From Chryseobacterium sp. Tr-659 (GTDB lineage: Bacteria > Bacteroidota > Bacteroidia > Flavobacteriales > Weeksellaceae): a DNA stretch of 64,000 nucleotides. This document shows, one piece after another, positions 9,497 through 17,030 of the stretch. A program made the position numbers and the translations under genes. Within the stretch, counting starts at the first letter, position 1. Each line of letters starts with the position of its first letter. The stretch covers positions 1 to 64,000 of the forward strand of contig NZ_VWWP01000006.1 of assembly GCF_011752975.1 (NCBI RefSeq). The letters are read 5' to 3'. The notes beneath the pieces were generated by a model. It saw nothing but the letters and a program-made list of their open reading frames with translations, did no database searches and was not told the origin of the DNA.

Positions 9497-10525
9497 TTAT
9501 TGAGGAATAATCTCGTATTGAAGTGTTGTGGAATATTCTTCTGATTTAGCATTAATCACCCTTTCATCATTCGCTTTAGTGGAATACTTGATATCGTAAT
9601 ATACACTTGAGTTTCCGGTAGAGCCTCCGGTAGCAATAAGCTGTGGAGAAGCACTCAGGAGAACAGAATATACATTGCCTTTGTTTCCTGAAACGGGGGT
9701 GAGATCCAGTTTTACAGTTGCCAAAGGAATAAAATTTCCGGCAGGAGAGGTAAACTGTCCCTGAAGAGAACGCAGCTTGATCTGATAATTGGTATTGCTT
9801 TTTACAATCAATGCATTGGTATAGGTGGCACTTACTCCGTTTACATAATCTGACATGCTTTTGAATTCCAGTGATCCATTGACTGCTTTTGCGGAAAACT
9901 GAAGAGACATTTCAGGTACATCCGTAGGAGTTCCGCTGAGCGTTCCGATCTGGAACTGAAAATTATGATCTGTTCTGCCAATGATATTATTGTACTGGTC
10001 ATACGCCGTAAACTGTATGGGAGCTATAAAGTTGATCCAGGAGGGGTAGTTTCCCAGATAAGATCCTCCCATAACATTCATGCTGTATTTCAGCTGAAGG
10101 TTATAATATCCATTGGGCTGTATCGGCTGGTTGTAGAGCGGGGCATTAGACTGGGGAATTAAAAAGACTTCCTGTTGTTCCTGAAGAAAAGTGTTCAATG
10201 GCATTCCGATTTGAGGAATGGTAGGAACGGGACCTGGATAGGCCTGTCCTGATGAGGAAACCGGCTGAAATGAAATTTTGTTAGCGGGTATCGTATACTT
10301 TCCGTCAGTAGAAGTGATAGGTTGTTTTAGCCTCATTGATATTTTCCAGTAAGGAACATTGAACGGGCCATTGCCTGACAAGGTAAAAGTATAAGCTTCG
10401 GGATTGGTATTTCCGCTGTAAGAATTAATCTGCAGATAACTGTTTACCCATGAAGTATAACTTACCTGTGAGAAACAGTTTAGAGAAACCAGCAGAAAGA
10501 GGTAAAGGAGCTTTTTATTATTCAT
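9497..10525 (-). CDS. Exported tip-like fibre subunit, function inferred
   Basis: 342 residues with a signal peptide (about 1-19, LNCFSQ). The rest is beta-rich, and the last residues (STTLQYEIIPQ) echo the C-terminal strand of the 174-residue pilin-like protein (TTELTYTIISQ), suggesting a subunit ending in the same kind of strand. It is longer than the two other subunits, with an additional N-terminal half (about 20-190), the arrangement expected of a two-domain tip adhesin. It overlaps the chaperone gene by 8 bp and ends four bases before the usher-like gene. I do not recognise the family; adhesin role is inference from position and length. Confidence 0.55.
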   Translation of the reverse strand: MNNKKLLYLFLLVSLNCFSQVSYTSWVNSYLQINSYSGNTNPEAYTFTLSGNGPFNVPYWKISMRLKQPITSTDGKYTIPANKISFQPVSSSGQAYPGPVPTIPQIGMPLNTFLQEQQEVFLIPQSNAPLYNQPIQPNGYYNLQLKYSMNVMGGSYLGNYPSWINFIAPIQFTAYDQYNNIIGRTDHNFQFQIGTLSGTPTDVPEMSLQFSAKAVNGSLEFKSMSDYVNGVSATYTNALIVKSNTNYQIKLRSLQGQFTSPAGNFIPLATVKLDLTPVSGNKGNVYSVLLSASPQLIATGGSTGNSSVYYDIKYSTKANDERVINAKSEEYSTTLQYEIIPQ

Positions 10526-11321
10526 AGCTGAAACTTAATTCTCCTAATTCCAGATTGTTATTGTCTCCATAATCGATCATTACTGAAGCAGTGTACTTTC
10601 CTTTTTCAAGGCCTGCCGGCAGTGGAATGTCCATTTCTCGTTTATTTCCGGGCATTGTATAAAAAATGACCGGGTCCAGCGATGTTTTTTTCCCGTTTTG
10701 TGTATTGACAAAGTCTGTATATATTTTACCATCTGCCCATACATCTCCATGGTTTTCAAAAAAAACGTTGACTGTATTGGTGGGTTTTCCGTATACCAGA
10801 TTCTGAATCTCAAGCTTTTTGGTTTTGGCTGCGGGAAGCTTATGGAAAAGCTTGATCCCCGAGCGGATGCTTACTTTGATGTTGGCACCTTTATGATCTA
10901 CATCATCAACAGGATTCATCTGGCTTACATACAAAACGGCCGTGTGTGCGGCCAATTGATCTGAAAGGGCATTGGGTACCGTAATGGTAACATCAATATC
11001 TTTTTTTTCTCCCGGAGCCAGCGTAAAGTAATTGTCTTCCTTTTTTACGGAAACCCAGCTTGCACAGGAAGTGGGAAGGGTATTTGCGGGATACGTTACA
11101 TTTTCACCTTTGCCGTCATATTCCCAGTCTCCCAAACTTACAGCGAGGTCCAAAGAATTCTTTGCACTTACGTTCGTTACCGTTATTTTCTGGGTATTGC
11201 TGTTTCCATTTCCCGACTCAAAGTACAGTCTTGGAGGGGAAACCGAAACTCCTGTTTGTGCATATCCATGAAAAGAAAATAGGAAAAGAATGCTGAAAAG
11301 GAGAAAAGAGAATCTGTTCAT
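10518..11321 (-). CDS. PapD-like periplasmic pilus chaperone
   Basis: 267 residues with signal peptide (about 1-21, HGYAQ). The mature part begins VSVSPPRLYFESG, like the first strand of PapD-family chaperones. There is a FTLAPGEKKDIDVTI strand pair near 100-114 and then IRSGIKLFHKLPAA (152-165), which closely matches the KLFYRP region that follows the G1 strand of classical chaperones. The family caps pilin subunits in the periplasm by donor-strand complementation and delivers them to the usher. Its neighbours are pilin-like and usher-like genes, so the assignment is well supported. Operon member, overlapping the tip-like gene by 8 bp. Confidence 0.8.
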   Translation of the reverse strand: MNRFSFLLFSILFLFSFHGYAQTGVSVSPPRLYFESGNGNSNTQKITVTNVSAKNSLDLAVSLGDWEYDGKGENVTYPANTLPTSCASWVSVKKEDNYFTLAPGEKKDIDVTITVPNALSDQLAAHTAVLYVSQMNPVDDVDHKGANIKVSIRSGIKLFHKLPAAKTKKLEIQNLVYGKPTNTVNVFFENHGDVWADGKIYTDFVNTQNGKKTSLDPVIFYTMPGNKREMDIPLPAGLEKGKYTASVMIDYGDNNNLELGELSFSYE

Positions 11322-11344
11322 GACGGAAATTAGTTTTAAGTGAG

Positions 11345-11377
11345 GATAAAGTGCTGTGGTAGGTACAACACTTTATC
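11345..11377 (-). promoter_or_regulatory. Intercistronic hairpin after the major pilin-like gene
   Basis: A 13-bp stem with one mismatch (11345-11357 with 11365-11377, loop of seven) between the pilin-like and chaperone genes. No T-run follows on the minus strand, so it looks less like a full terminator than an mRNA-processing or stabilising stem that could keep pilin transcripts in excess over the downstream genes. Confidence 0.5.
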
Positions 11378-11393
11378 ATTACATAATGATATA

Positions 11394-11918
11394 TTATTGA
11401 GAAATAATAGTATACGTCAGCTCAGTAGTATATACAGTAGGATCTTGTCCAGCTATATAATTGTCAAGGTAAGCATTAGCTCCTGCTCCTTTATATTCAA
11501 TATTGATTTTTTTATCTACTCCTCCGTTAGCTGAACTTACCAAAGTGGTTTCATTTGCAGATAATTGTACGTTTTGAGCATATTGAGCACCGTTTACAGC
11601 TTCAGAACCGGCACTTGCTTTAATTTGTATAGTGTTGGCCTGGATGTTTTTACCTCCATTCTGTAAAGCAGCGTTAGCACTTTTTACTTTCACCTGAAAA
11701 CCTCCGGTGCTGTAAATGCTCAAATGATCTGCATTCACAGAAGATACACCGTTTGCATAATCGTCTTTAGTTACATAGTCTAGGTTTACAATTTTCTGAG
11801 CATTGTTAACTACAAGAGTCTGAATTGGTTTAAGTCTTACGTTTAGAGTTACGTTCTGCTGGGCCTTTAATGTTGCGAATCCCAAAAGAGCAAAAGATGC
11901 TAAAATAAAATTTTTCAT
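11394..11918 (-). CDS. Major pilin-like fibre subunit
   Basis: 174 residues with signal peptide (about 1-19, LKAQQ). The mature N-terminus has VTLNVRLKPIQTLVV, shared with the 138-residue paralogue upstream (RLNVRLYPVQMLTI). The C-terminus is an alternating strand TTELTYTIISQ. Size, low complexity (many A, N, G, S, T, V) and a strong promoter fit a polymerising structural subunit. It lies directly before a PapD-like chaperone gene. The family is not one I can name with certainty; similarity to CsuA/B- or DUF4402-type pilins is suspected from layout only. Confidence 0.65.
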   Translation of the reverse strand: MKNFILASFALLGFATLKAQQNVTLNVRLKPIQTLVVNNAQKIVNLDYVTKDDYANGVSSVNADHLSIYSTGGFQVKVKSANAALQNGGKNIQANTIQIKASAGSEAVNGAQYAQNVQLSANETTLVSSANGGVDKKINIEYKGAGANAYLDNYIAGQDPTVYTTELTYTIISQ

Positions 11919-11966
11919 TGGTTTAATGACGTTTTTTTGTATTAATAATTTTTAAAATTGCGGTTG

Positions 11967-11974
11967 CAAAGGTA
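11967..11974 (-). promoter_or_regulatory. -7 box TACCTTTG for the pilin operon
   Basis: On the minus strand TACCTTTG is a perfect TAnnTTTG match, 48 bases upstream of the pilin ATG. It sits in a 314-bp gap (11919-12232) that otherwise holds no gene, so the main pilin and downstream genes can be transcribed separately from the regulator and minor subunit. Confidence 0.6.
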
Positions 11975-12232
11975 AATACAAAGAACATCAGTGTCTTTGT
12001 GAAAAATTACTTATTATTTGTGAATTTTTACAGGCAAATTAATATTCAGCAGGAAATGCTTTTTATGATTAAAAACATAAAAAGTATCATTTTAGTAACA
12101 ATAAGATTACCATAAAATAAAAGAAGTGCTATATCAATCTAAAGATTTGTTTATGCTTATCATATTGATAATAAATAAATTGTAAAATTACTATTCGTTG
12201 CATAGTGATTTTTTTAAGCCTTCCTTATTTTT

Positions 12233-12649
12233 TTATTGAGAAATTAGAGTTAATATTAAAAAATTAGGTTCATCATTTTTATTGATGATTAAATTTTTTA
12301 TTGCATTTTCTATCTTATCATTAATTGTATATCTCTTTTGAACCACTCCTTTATGATGGTTGATAAGATGATACTCATCAGATCTCTCCCTCTTAACTTC
12401 AGGATTGTCGATCTTCTCACGATAATCATCATATTGCGCATTCAGCTGAAACCCTGACGGACTTGAGATTGTCACAGACTGAACCTCCCGTGAGAAAGTT
12501 TCATTCCCATCGTCCGAAAATCCTTTGCCAATCGTAAGCATCTGTACGGGATAAAGCCTTACGTTTAGCCTCGTGCCGTCTGCTGATTGTGCAAATGATT
12601 TAGTAAAAGCAAAATATAATATAATGAATAAAATGTACTTTGCAAGCAT
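12233..12649 (-). CDS. Minor pilin-like subunit, paralogue of the major one
   Basis: 138 residues from ATG 12649; a frame from 12694 adds 15 residues before the signal peptide (MLAKYILFIILYFAFTKSFAQ) and is unlikely. The mature start RLNVRLYPVQMLTIG parallels the same region of the 174-residue subunit and the last residues FLILTLISQ resemble its final strand, but the middle is short and charged (EVKRERSDEY, KIENAIKNL). It may be an assembly initiator, a terminator subunit or a decayed copy. It lies directly downstream of the AraC-type regulator gene in the same direction. Confidence 0.55.
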   Translation of the reverse strand: MLAKYILFIILYFAFTKSFAQSADGTRLNVRLYPVQMLTIGKGFSDDGNETFSREVQSVTISSPSGFQLNAQYDDYREKIDNPEVKRERSDEYHLINHHKGVVQKRYTINDKIENAIKNLIINKNDEPNFLILTLISQ

Positions 12650-12695
12650 ATAACCTAGATTTTTCCCCAAAAGGTTATTTATGTAAATATACAAA

Positions 12696-13526
12696 TTATT
12701 TCATTTCTGAGGGATTTTTTCCGGTATGTTTTTTTATGAAATTTGTGAAGTTTCCTTCATTGCTGAAACCCAGCTCATAAGATATTTCAGAGATCGTAGA
12801 ATTGGAAAAATTTAATGCTTTTTTGCATTCTGTGATCAATTTTTCGATGATAATATGCTTGGCTGTTTTCCCAAGTACGTATTCTGTCATCTCTGTCAGT
12901 TTCCTGGATGAAATATTCAGCTCTTGGGCATAGTAGGCAACTTTTTTTGCTTTTTTGTAATCTCGTTGTAAAAGCACCTTGAACCGGTTGACATAATACA
13001 TATAGTCAAACTTAATATCTTTTTTGATTTCTTCGGTGGGAATATGTAAAAAGGCATCAAGCATCAGCCTTTCTATTGCATTATGGGCCGCAGATATATA
13101 AAGGCTTTCATCCTTATTCCGGAAATTTTCCATCCGTTCCATAAAGATCACTCTCATCTGTTCGATATTAATGAGCGGAGCAATAAAGATATGTGAATCA
13201 TAATTGTAAAAAAGCTGTGAATTGATAAAAAGGCTGTCTTTGTTTGATCTTTCATAAAAACTGGATGAAAAAGCAATCACATAAACATCAGCTTTTTTGT
13301 TCTCACCAAAAACAATATTCTTTTGCGGGCCAACAAAAGCAATGTTTCCCCTTTTTAACGGGTAAAGAACACTTTCTACTGTTAAATGGATATCTTCAAG
13401 AATAATGTAAATACAGAAATATTCTAATGTGTTTAATTCTCTTCTGTTATTATTTCTACTGATAATATAATCTAAACGATTGATACTGAATCCTATATTT
13501 TTTAACTGATCCGTGATTTTGTACAT
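12696..13526 (-). CDS. AraC-family transcriptional regulator of the fibre locus
   Basis: 276 residues. The C-terminal about 100 residues form the double HTH of the AraC family (VAYYAQELNISSRKLTEMTEYVLGK..., then ISEISYELGFSNEGNFTNFIKKHTGKNPSEMK). The N-terminal about 160 residues are a cupin-like sensing half (LKRGNIAFVGPQKNIVF) of unknown ligand. It is immediately upstream of the minor pilin gene in the same orientation, so control of the fibre operon is the simplest reading. It is not essential to the assembly machine itself. Confidence 0.85.
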   Translation of the reverse strand: MYKITDQLKNIGFSINRLDYIISRNNNRRELNTLEYFCIYIILEDIHLTVESVLYPLKRGNIAFVGPQKNIVFGENKKADVYVIAFSSSFYERSNKDSLFINSQLFYNYDSHIFIAPLINIEQMRVIFMERMENFRNKDESLYISAAHNAIERLMLDAFLHIPTEEIKKDIKFDYMYYVNRFKVLLQRDYKKAKKVAYYAQELNISSRKLTEMTEYVLGKTAKHIIIEKLITECKKALNFSNSTISEISYELGFSNEGNFTNFIKKHTGKNPSEMK

Positions 13527-13945
13527 ACATTATTACTCATTCTGTCCAAGAAAAACTCTTGTAAATTATTGATATAAATAAATAAAAAATTTATTAAATA
13601 TCGCATTTTAAAGAAAAAAATTAAGTTAACTAGGTGTTGAAATACCGAACAGGCTTATAACCATTCAGGAATATTGAGAAGGTTGTATTTGTAATTATTT
13701 GATTTTTAGCGCTTTGTTGTTAGGTTGGGAGAGTGTTGTTGAGATCCTTCAATAATTAGATGGCTATTTTTTTGAAGCTATACTCTGTTAATCTTTACTC
13801 GCCTGATTTTGATGAAATTCCCTGTACAAATAAGTATTTCAGGTTTTCTTTTGTTATAAAATGTAGAATTTCTTTTGTATCAGATTCCTATCTTTAATAG
13901 TATCTATGAATGCTGTTAAAGATAGGAATTGATATCAGAAATAAA
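13527..13945. other. Intergenic region between the fibre and polyketide loci
   Basis: About 420 bp with no supportable gene. It should hold the promoter of the AraC gene (minus strand). Near its left-hand gene boundary on the polyketide side there is the inverted repeat 13884-13929 described separately. Confidence 0.5.
13884..13929 (-). terminator. Long inverted repeat after the polyketide operon
   Basis: A perfect 14-bp inverted repeat (attcctatctttaa at 13884-13897, partner 13916-13929) with an 18-nt loop, 17 bases past the stop of the last operon gene. No clear U-run follows, so termination is likely but not certain. Confidence 0.45.
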
Positions 13946-14497
13946 CTATGGATTTAATCCCACAGCTACCGCCTGTGTTCGCCTGCACATCCACTTTCTC
14001 AATCTCCATACCGGCAGATATACGAAAATCACAGATAAGATTCCCGCCAGTGTTCCTACAACTACAGCCATTGCAGTAGCATCCAGCTTATAATCTTTTG
14101 AGAAATTATACTGGCCTATAAAGAGCAGAGAAAGTACCAATGATCCGGTGATCAAGCCATGTAAGATGCTTAGTTTGGTCATCAGTTTTTTAATATTAAG
14201 CTGTTCATCAACGGTAAATTCTATGGCTTCCTGATGGGCTGCATCCGTTACTCTTTTAATGATATCAATAGTAAGGACTACCGGAAGAAAAATGGCCATA
14301 GGCAGAGTCAGACGTGCCAGATTTTGTGTTCCGGAAAAAAAATGCGTGTAACCTAGTTCCTTAAAGCTGGCATACGCAATGATGAAATTAAAAAACACAT
14401 TCGGGAGGACATAGTAAATCGTACGCTTGATGAGAAAGCGTCTGAGGGTGGTTTTCTTTATTGGTTTAGGCTTTGGAGGCTTTATTTTAAATTTCAT
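13946..14497 (-). CDS. Small four-helix membrane protein of unknown function
   Basis: 183 residues, basic at the N-terminus (KFKIKPPKPKPIKK) and with four hydrophobic segments (about 29-47, 62-80, 112-130, 143-162), so an inner-membrane protein with both ends probably in the cytoplasm. It overlaps the preceding acyltransferase gene by 4 bp (ATGA-type), so it is the last gene of the polyketide operon. I recognise no family. Possible roles are anchoring the acyl- or glycosyltransferases at the membrane or moving the product, both inference. Confidence 0.7.
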   Translation of the reverse strand: MKFKIKPPKPKPIKKTTLRRFLIKRTIYYVLPNVFFNFIIAYASFKELGYTHFFSGTQNLARLTLPMAIFLPVVLTIDIIKRVTDAAHQEAIEFTVDEQLNIKKLMTKLSILHGLITGSLVLSLLFIGQYNFSKDYKLDATAMAVVVGTLAGILSVIFVYLPVWRLRKWMCRRTQAVAVGLNP

Positions 14498-15747
14498 AGA
14501 GAGGTGGTCAATAGCTCAATAGCTTTATCTTTTATCATATGGGCTTCCTCTTTGGGAAGAAAATTTTCATTAGACATGAAAGTGAAGTCCATTTGCTGGT
14601 TGTACGTGCTGGCAACTAAAGTGTTTGAATTCAGCCATGGGAAAGCCACAGTAGGACTGAATACTGTTTCCAGATTGAAGTTTTTATAATCATTGGGAAT
14701 ATTCACCTTTCCCATATTGGATAAGGTTACATCATGCCCGCCTTCGCTGGATTTCAGCATATTGATCATACGTTCTACAATAGGATGCATATGTTCTCCC
14801 ATCCATAAAAGTTCGCGGGCTTCCATTTTATTTATTTTCTCCGTAAGGTCTTTTTTGATCTGTTTGGCATTGCTCAGAACATCCTTACCGTCTTTTTTTA
14901 TAGAAAGTTCTACCGTTGGAGCGAAGGCAAATAGATGATCTTCTTTAATTTCCGGAATAAAATGACGTACATCTACGGGGCTGATCACCTTGCCTTTGGC
15001 ACGGTCTCCCTGAATATCGCGGAAGGCCTGCATTACGGAAGAACACAGCAAAGCATGTACAGAAATTCCGTTGGCTTTGCATTTTTCAGTAATAAGTTTA
15101 GTGTCCTCCGGACTCATTTTCCAGTGAATGGCGTAGTTCTTTCCAAGATTTCTCTTTTTGCTTTTTCGCTGGATAGAAAAGAATATTTTAGCAAACAACA
15201 AATAAAAGCCGGCCTTATATTTTTTAATTCCTGTATTAAAATTCGAAGGCAGAAAATCATCAACAGACTCAAAAGCGATATAAGGAATTAATGGAGAATA
15301 AGGATTGTCCAGCAAACTAAGAAGTTCACGTATTAAAGTTACTCCGGTAGTTCCGTCCGAAATACAGTGAGGCATGATCCAAAGGATTTCTGAGACATCC
15401 TGACCTTTTACCCAAACCACCTCAGCCAATGGCTTTTTAGGCTCTTCAAAGAGACGAAACCATCCTTTTTCGGATTCCTTAAACCAGTCATCGTCTGCCT
15501 TTCGTTCCACAATACGAAGGGGAATAGTTTCAATATCTTTCTGTCCTATAAAATAAGGATAGCGCCCTTTCGTATGATCAATGGTGGCTCTTAATATAGG
15601 ATGTTTTTGCTGGATTTTGACAAGGGCTGTTTTAAAAGTCTCCTCAGAAATCTGGCCGTTGATCTTTGCGGTATAAATACAATTTAAAGGTGTTTCCGGA
15701 TCCACATACATGATCCTTTCCACCATCATTAAAGGTCGTTTGATCAT
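14494..15747 (-). CDS. PapA/condensation-domain-like acyltransferase, copy 2
   Basis: 417 residues of the CoA- or ACP-dependent acyltransferase superfamily (wax ester synthase, PapA, NRPS condensation domain). The N-terminal half has the H-x-x-x-D-G motif as MPHCISDGTTG; the first His of the HH pair is Pro. A LSNMGKVNIP strand in the C-terminal half matches the family's SN-x-G region. Such enzymes esterify a hydroxyl with an acyl chain. Neighbouring glycosyltransferase and synthase genes suggest that the acceptor is the glycosylated or free polyketide. It overlaps both neighbours by 4 bp and is paralogous to the next gene upstream. Confidence 0.8.
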   Translation of the reverse strand: MIKRPLMMVERIMYVDPETPLNCIYTAKINGQISEETFKTALVKIQQKHPILRATIDHTKGRYPYFIGQKDIETIPLRIVERKADDDWFKESEKGWFRLFEEPKKPLAEVVWVKGQDVSEILWIMPHCISDGTTGVTLIRELLSLLDNPYSPLIPYIAFESVDDFLPSNFNTGIKKYKAGFYLLFAKIFFSIQRKSKKRNLGKNYAIHWKMSPEDTKLITEKCKANGISVHALLCSSVMQAFRDIQGDRAKGKVISPVDVRHFIPEIKEDHLFAFAPTVELSIKKDGKDVLSNAKQIKKDLTEKINKMEARELLWMGEHMHPIVERMINMLKSSEGGHDVTLSNMGKVNIPNDYKNFNLETVFSPTVAFPWLNSNTLVASTYNQQMDFTFMSNENFLPKEEAHMIKDKAIELLTTSL

Positions 15748-17027
15748 GATACAGCTGTTTGTTTAAGTTGTGAATGAATCATTTGTACCACCTCATCGCG
15801 GATGGCCAATGCATCTGGATATGGTAAATAACCTTCGCTGCCCATGAATGAAAAATCCATTTCACCACGGTACGTTGAGGTTACCATTGTTGTCGTATTT
15901 CCCAAAGGCCCAATTACAGAAGGACTGAAAATGGTATCGACACTGAATGCTTTGTATTCGTGAGGAATCTGAATACGCCCCAGATTTGAAAACATACAAT
16001 CGTTGGATGATTTTCCGTTCTTTAACAGCTTCGTGAAGTTATTCAGTGCATCATGCCCGGATTCCATTACCATCATTGTGATATAAGGATTCAGTTTGGA
16101 GGTTTTTTGCTCCACAGATTTCTGCATTGCACGGAGATTGTCTGTAAAGCTTAGTTTTTCATCAGAAGAAACCACGATCATCAGCCCGAAAGCGAAGATA
16201 TGGTCCTCTTTGATCTGCGTGGCAAAACGTCTGATATCTACCGGGCAGGAAACCTTATTGAAAGATTTTTCACCTCTTACTTTTTTAAATGCCTGCAATA
16301 CAGCCGCACTTAAAAACGTATTCACGGTCACTTCCTGAGATTTGCAGTAGGCTATTAATTGTTTGCTTATTATTTCATCCAGTTTCCAGTGGATCAGATA
16401 GTCATTTTGTCTTTCAATGGCTTTTTTACCTACCGGAATCCATTTGATAGCGGTAGCTGCCAATCTTCCGATAAACTTGGCTTTCAGCCTCTGTCTGCGG
16501 CTGTTTAGAATTTTTGCAGGAACTACATCCTGGATTCCCAATATCGGATTTTCTATTCCAATATCGGCTGCCGGATTGTCCAGTACTTTCAGAAATTCGT
16601 GCAGAAAGGCCATTGCAGAGCCACCATCACATAAACAATGGTGGAACGCAAATAGCATGTCAGAAACGTTTTCCCCCTTGATCCAGACAAACCGGATGAG
16701 AGGTAATTTTTCATAATTGAATGGTGTATTCCATTCTCTCCTGGATTCTTCCTGCCACTGATCTTCTCCCTGTCTGGTCAATATCCTTACGGGTATTGAT
16801 ATGGGCTGCTCAGGAACATTGAACCACGGAATATTTTTCTCATCATAGCTGATCAATGCTCTCAGCCAAGGATGTTTATTTTGAATTTGGGCCAGAGCCT
16901 GCTGGATTTCTTTTAAGGTAAAGCTTCCTCTCAGCCTGAACGGAATAACCGCGTTAAAAGGTTCTGTACCGTCACCTAATAACATACGCTCACCAAATAA
17001 TAATCTTCTTTTCACGTGTGGATTCAT
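15744..17027 (-). CDS. PapA/condensation-domain-like acyltransferase, copy 1
   Basis: 427 residues, same family as the downstream copy. The catalytic HHxxxDG motif is complete (FAFHHCLCDGGSA), the SNLGRIQIP segment is present near 345, and VDIRRF precedes the C-terminal lobe. The two copies begin alike (a KRRLLFGERMLLGDG versus MVERIMYVDPETP opening) but differ through most of their length, so they probably act on different positions or acyl donors. The gene lies 3 bp from the glycosyltransferase gene. Closest known analogues by fold are mycobacterial PapA5-type proteins; the real substrate is unknown. Confidence 0.82.
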   Translation of the reverse strand: MNPHVKRRLLFGERMLLGDGTEPFNAVIPFRLRGSFTLKEIQQALAQIQNKHPWLRALISYDEKNIPWFNVPEQPISIPVRILTRQGEDQWQEESRREWNTPFNYEKLPLIRFVWIKGENVSDMLFAFHHCLCDGGSAMAFLHEFLKVLDNPAADIGIENPILGIQDVVPAKILNSRRQRLKAKFIGRLAATAIKWIPVGKKAIERQNDYLIHWKLDEIISKQLIAYCKSQEVTVNTFLSAAVLQAFKKVRGEKSFNKVSCPVDIRRFATQIKEDHIFAFGLMIVVSSDEKLSFTDNLRAMQKSVEQKTSKLNPYITMMVMESGHDALNNFTKLLKNGKSSNDCMFSNLGRIQIPHEYKAFSVDTIFSPSVIGPLGNTTTMVTSTYRGEMDFSFMGSEGYLPYPDALAIRDEVVQMIHSQLKQTAVS

Positions 17028-17030
17028 AGG

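Noticed and set aside
9493..9552. 20-residue N-terminal extension of the usher-like protein
   Set aside because: It would overlap the upstream gene by 56 bp and precede a good signal peptide.
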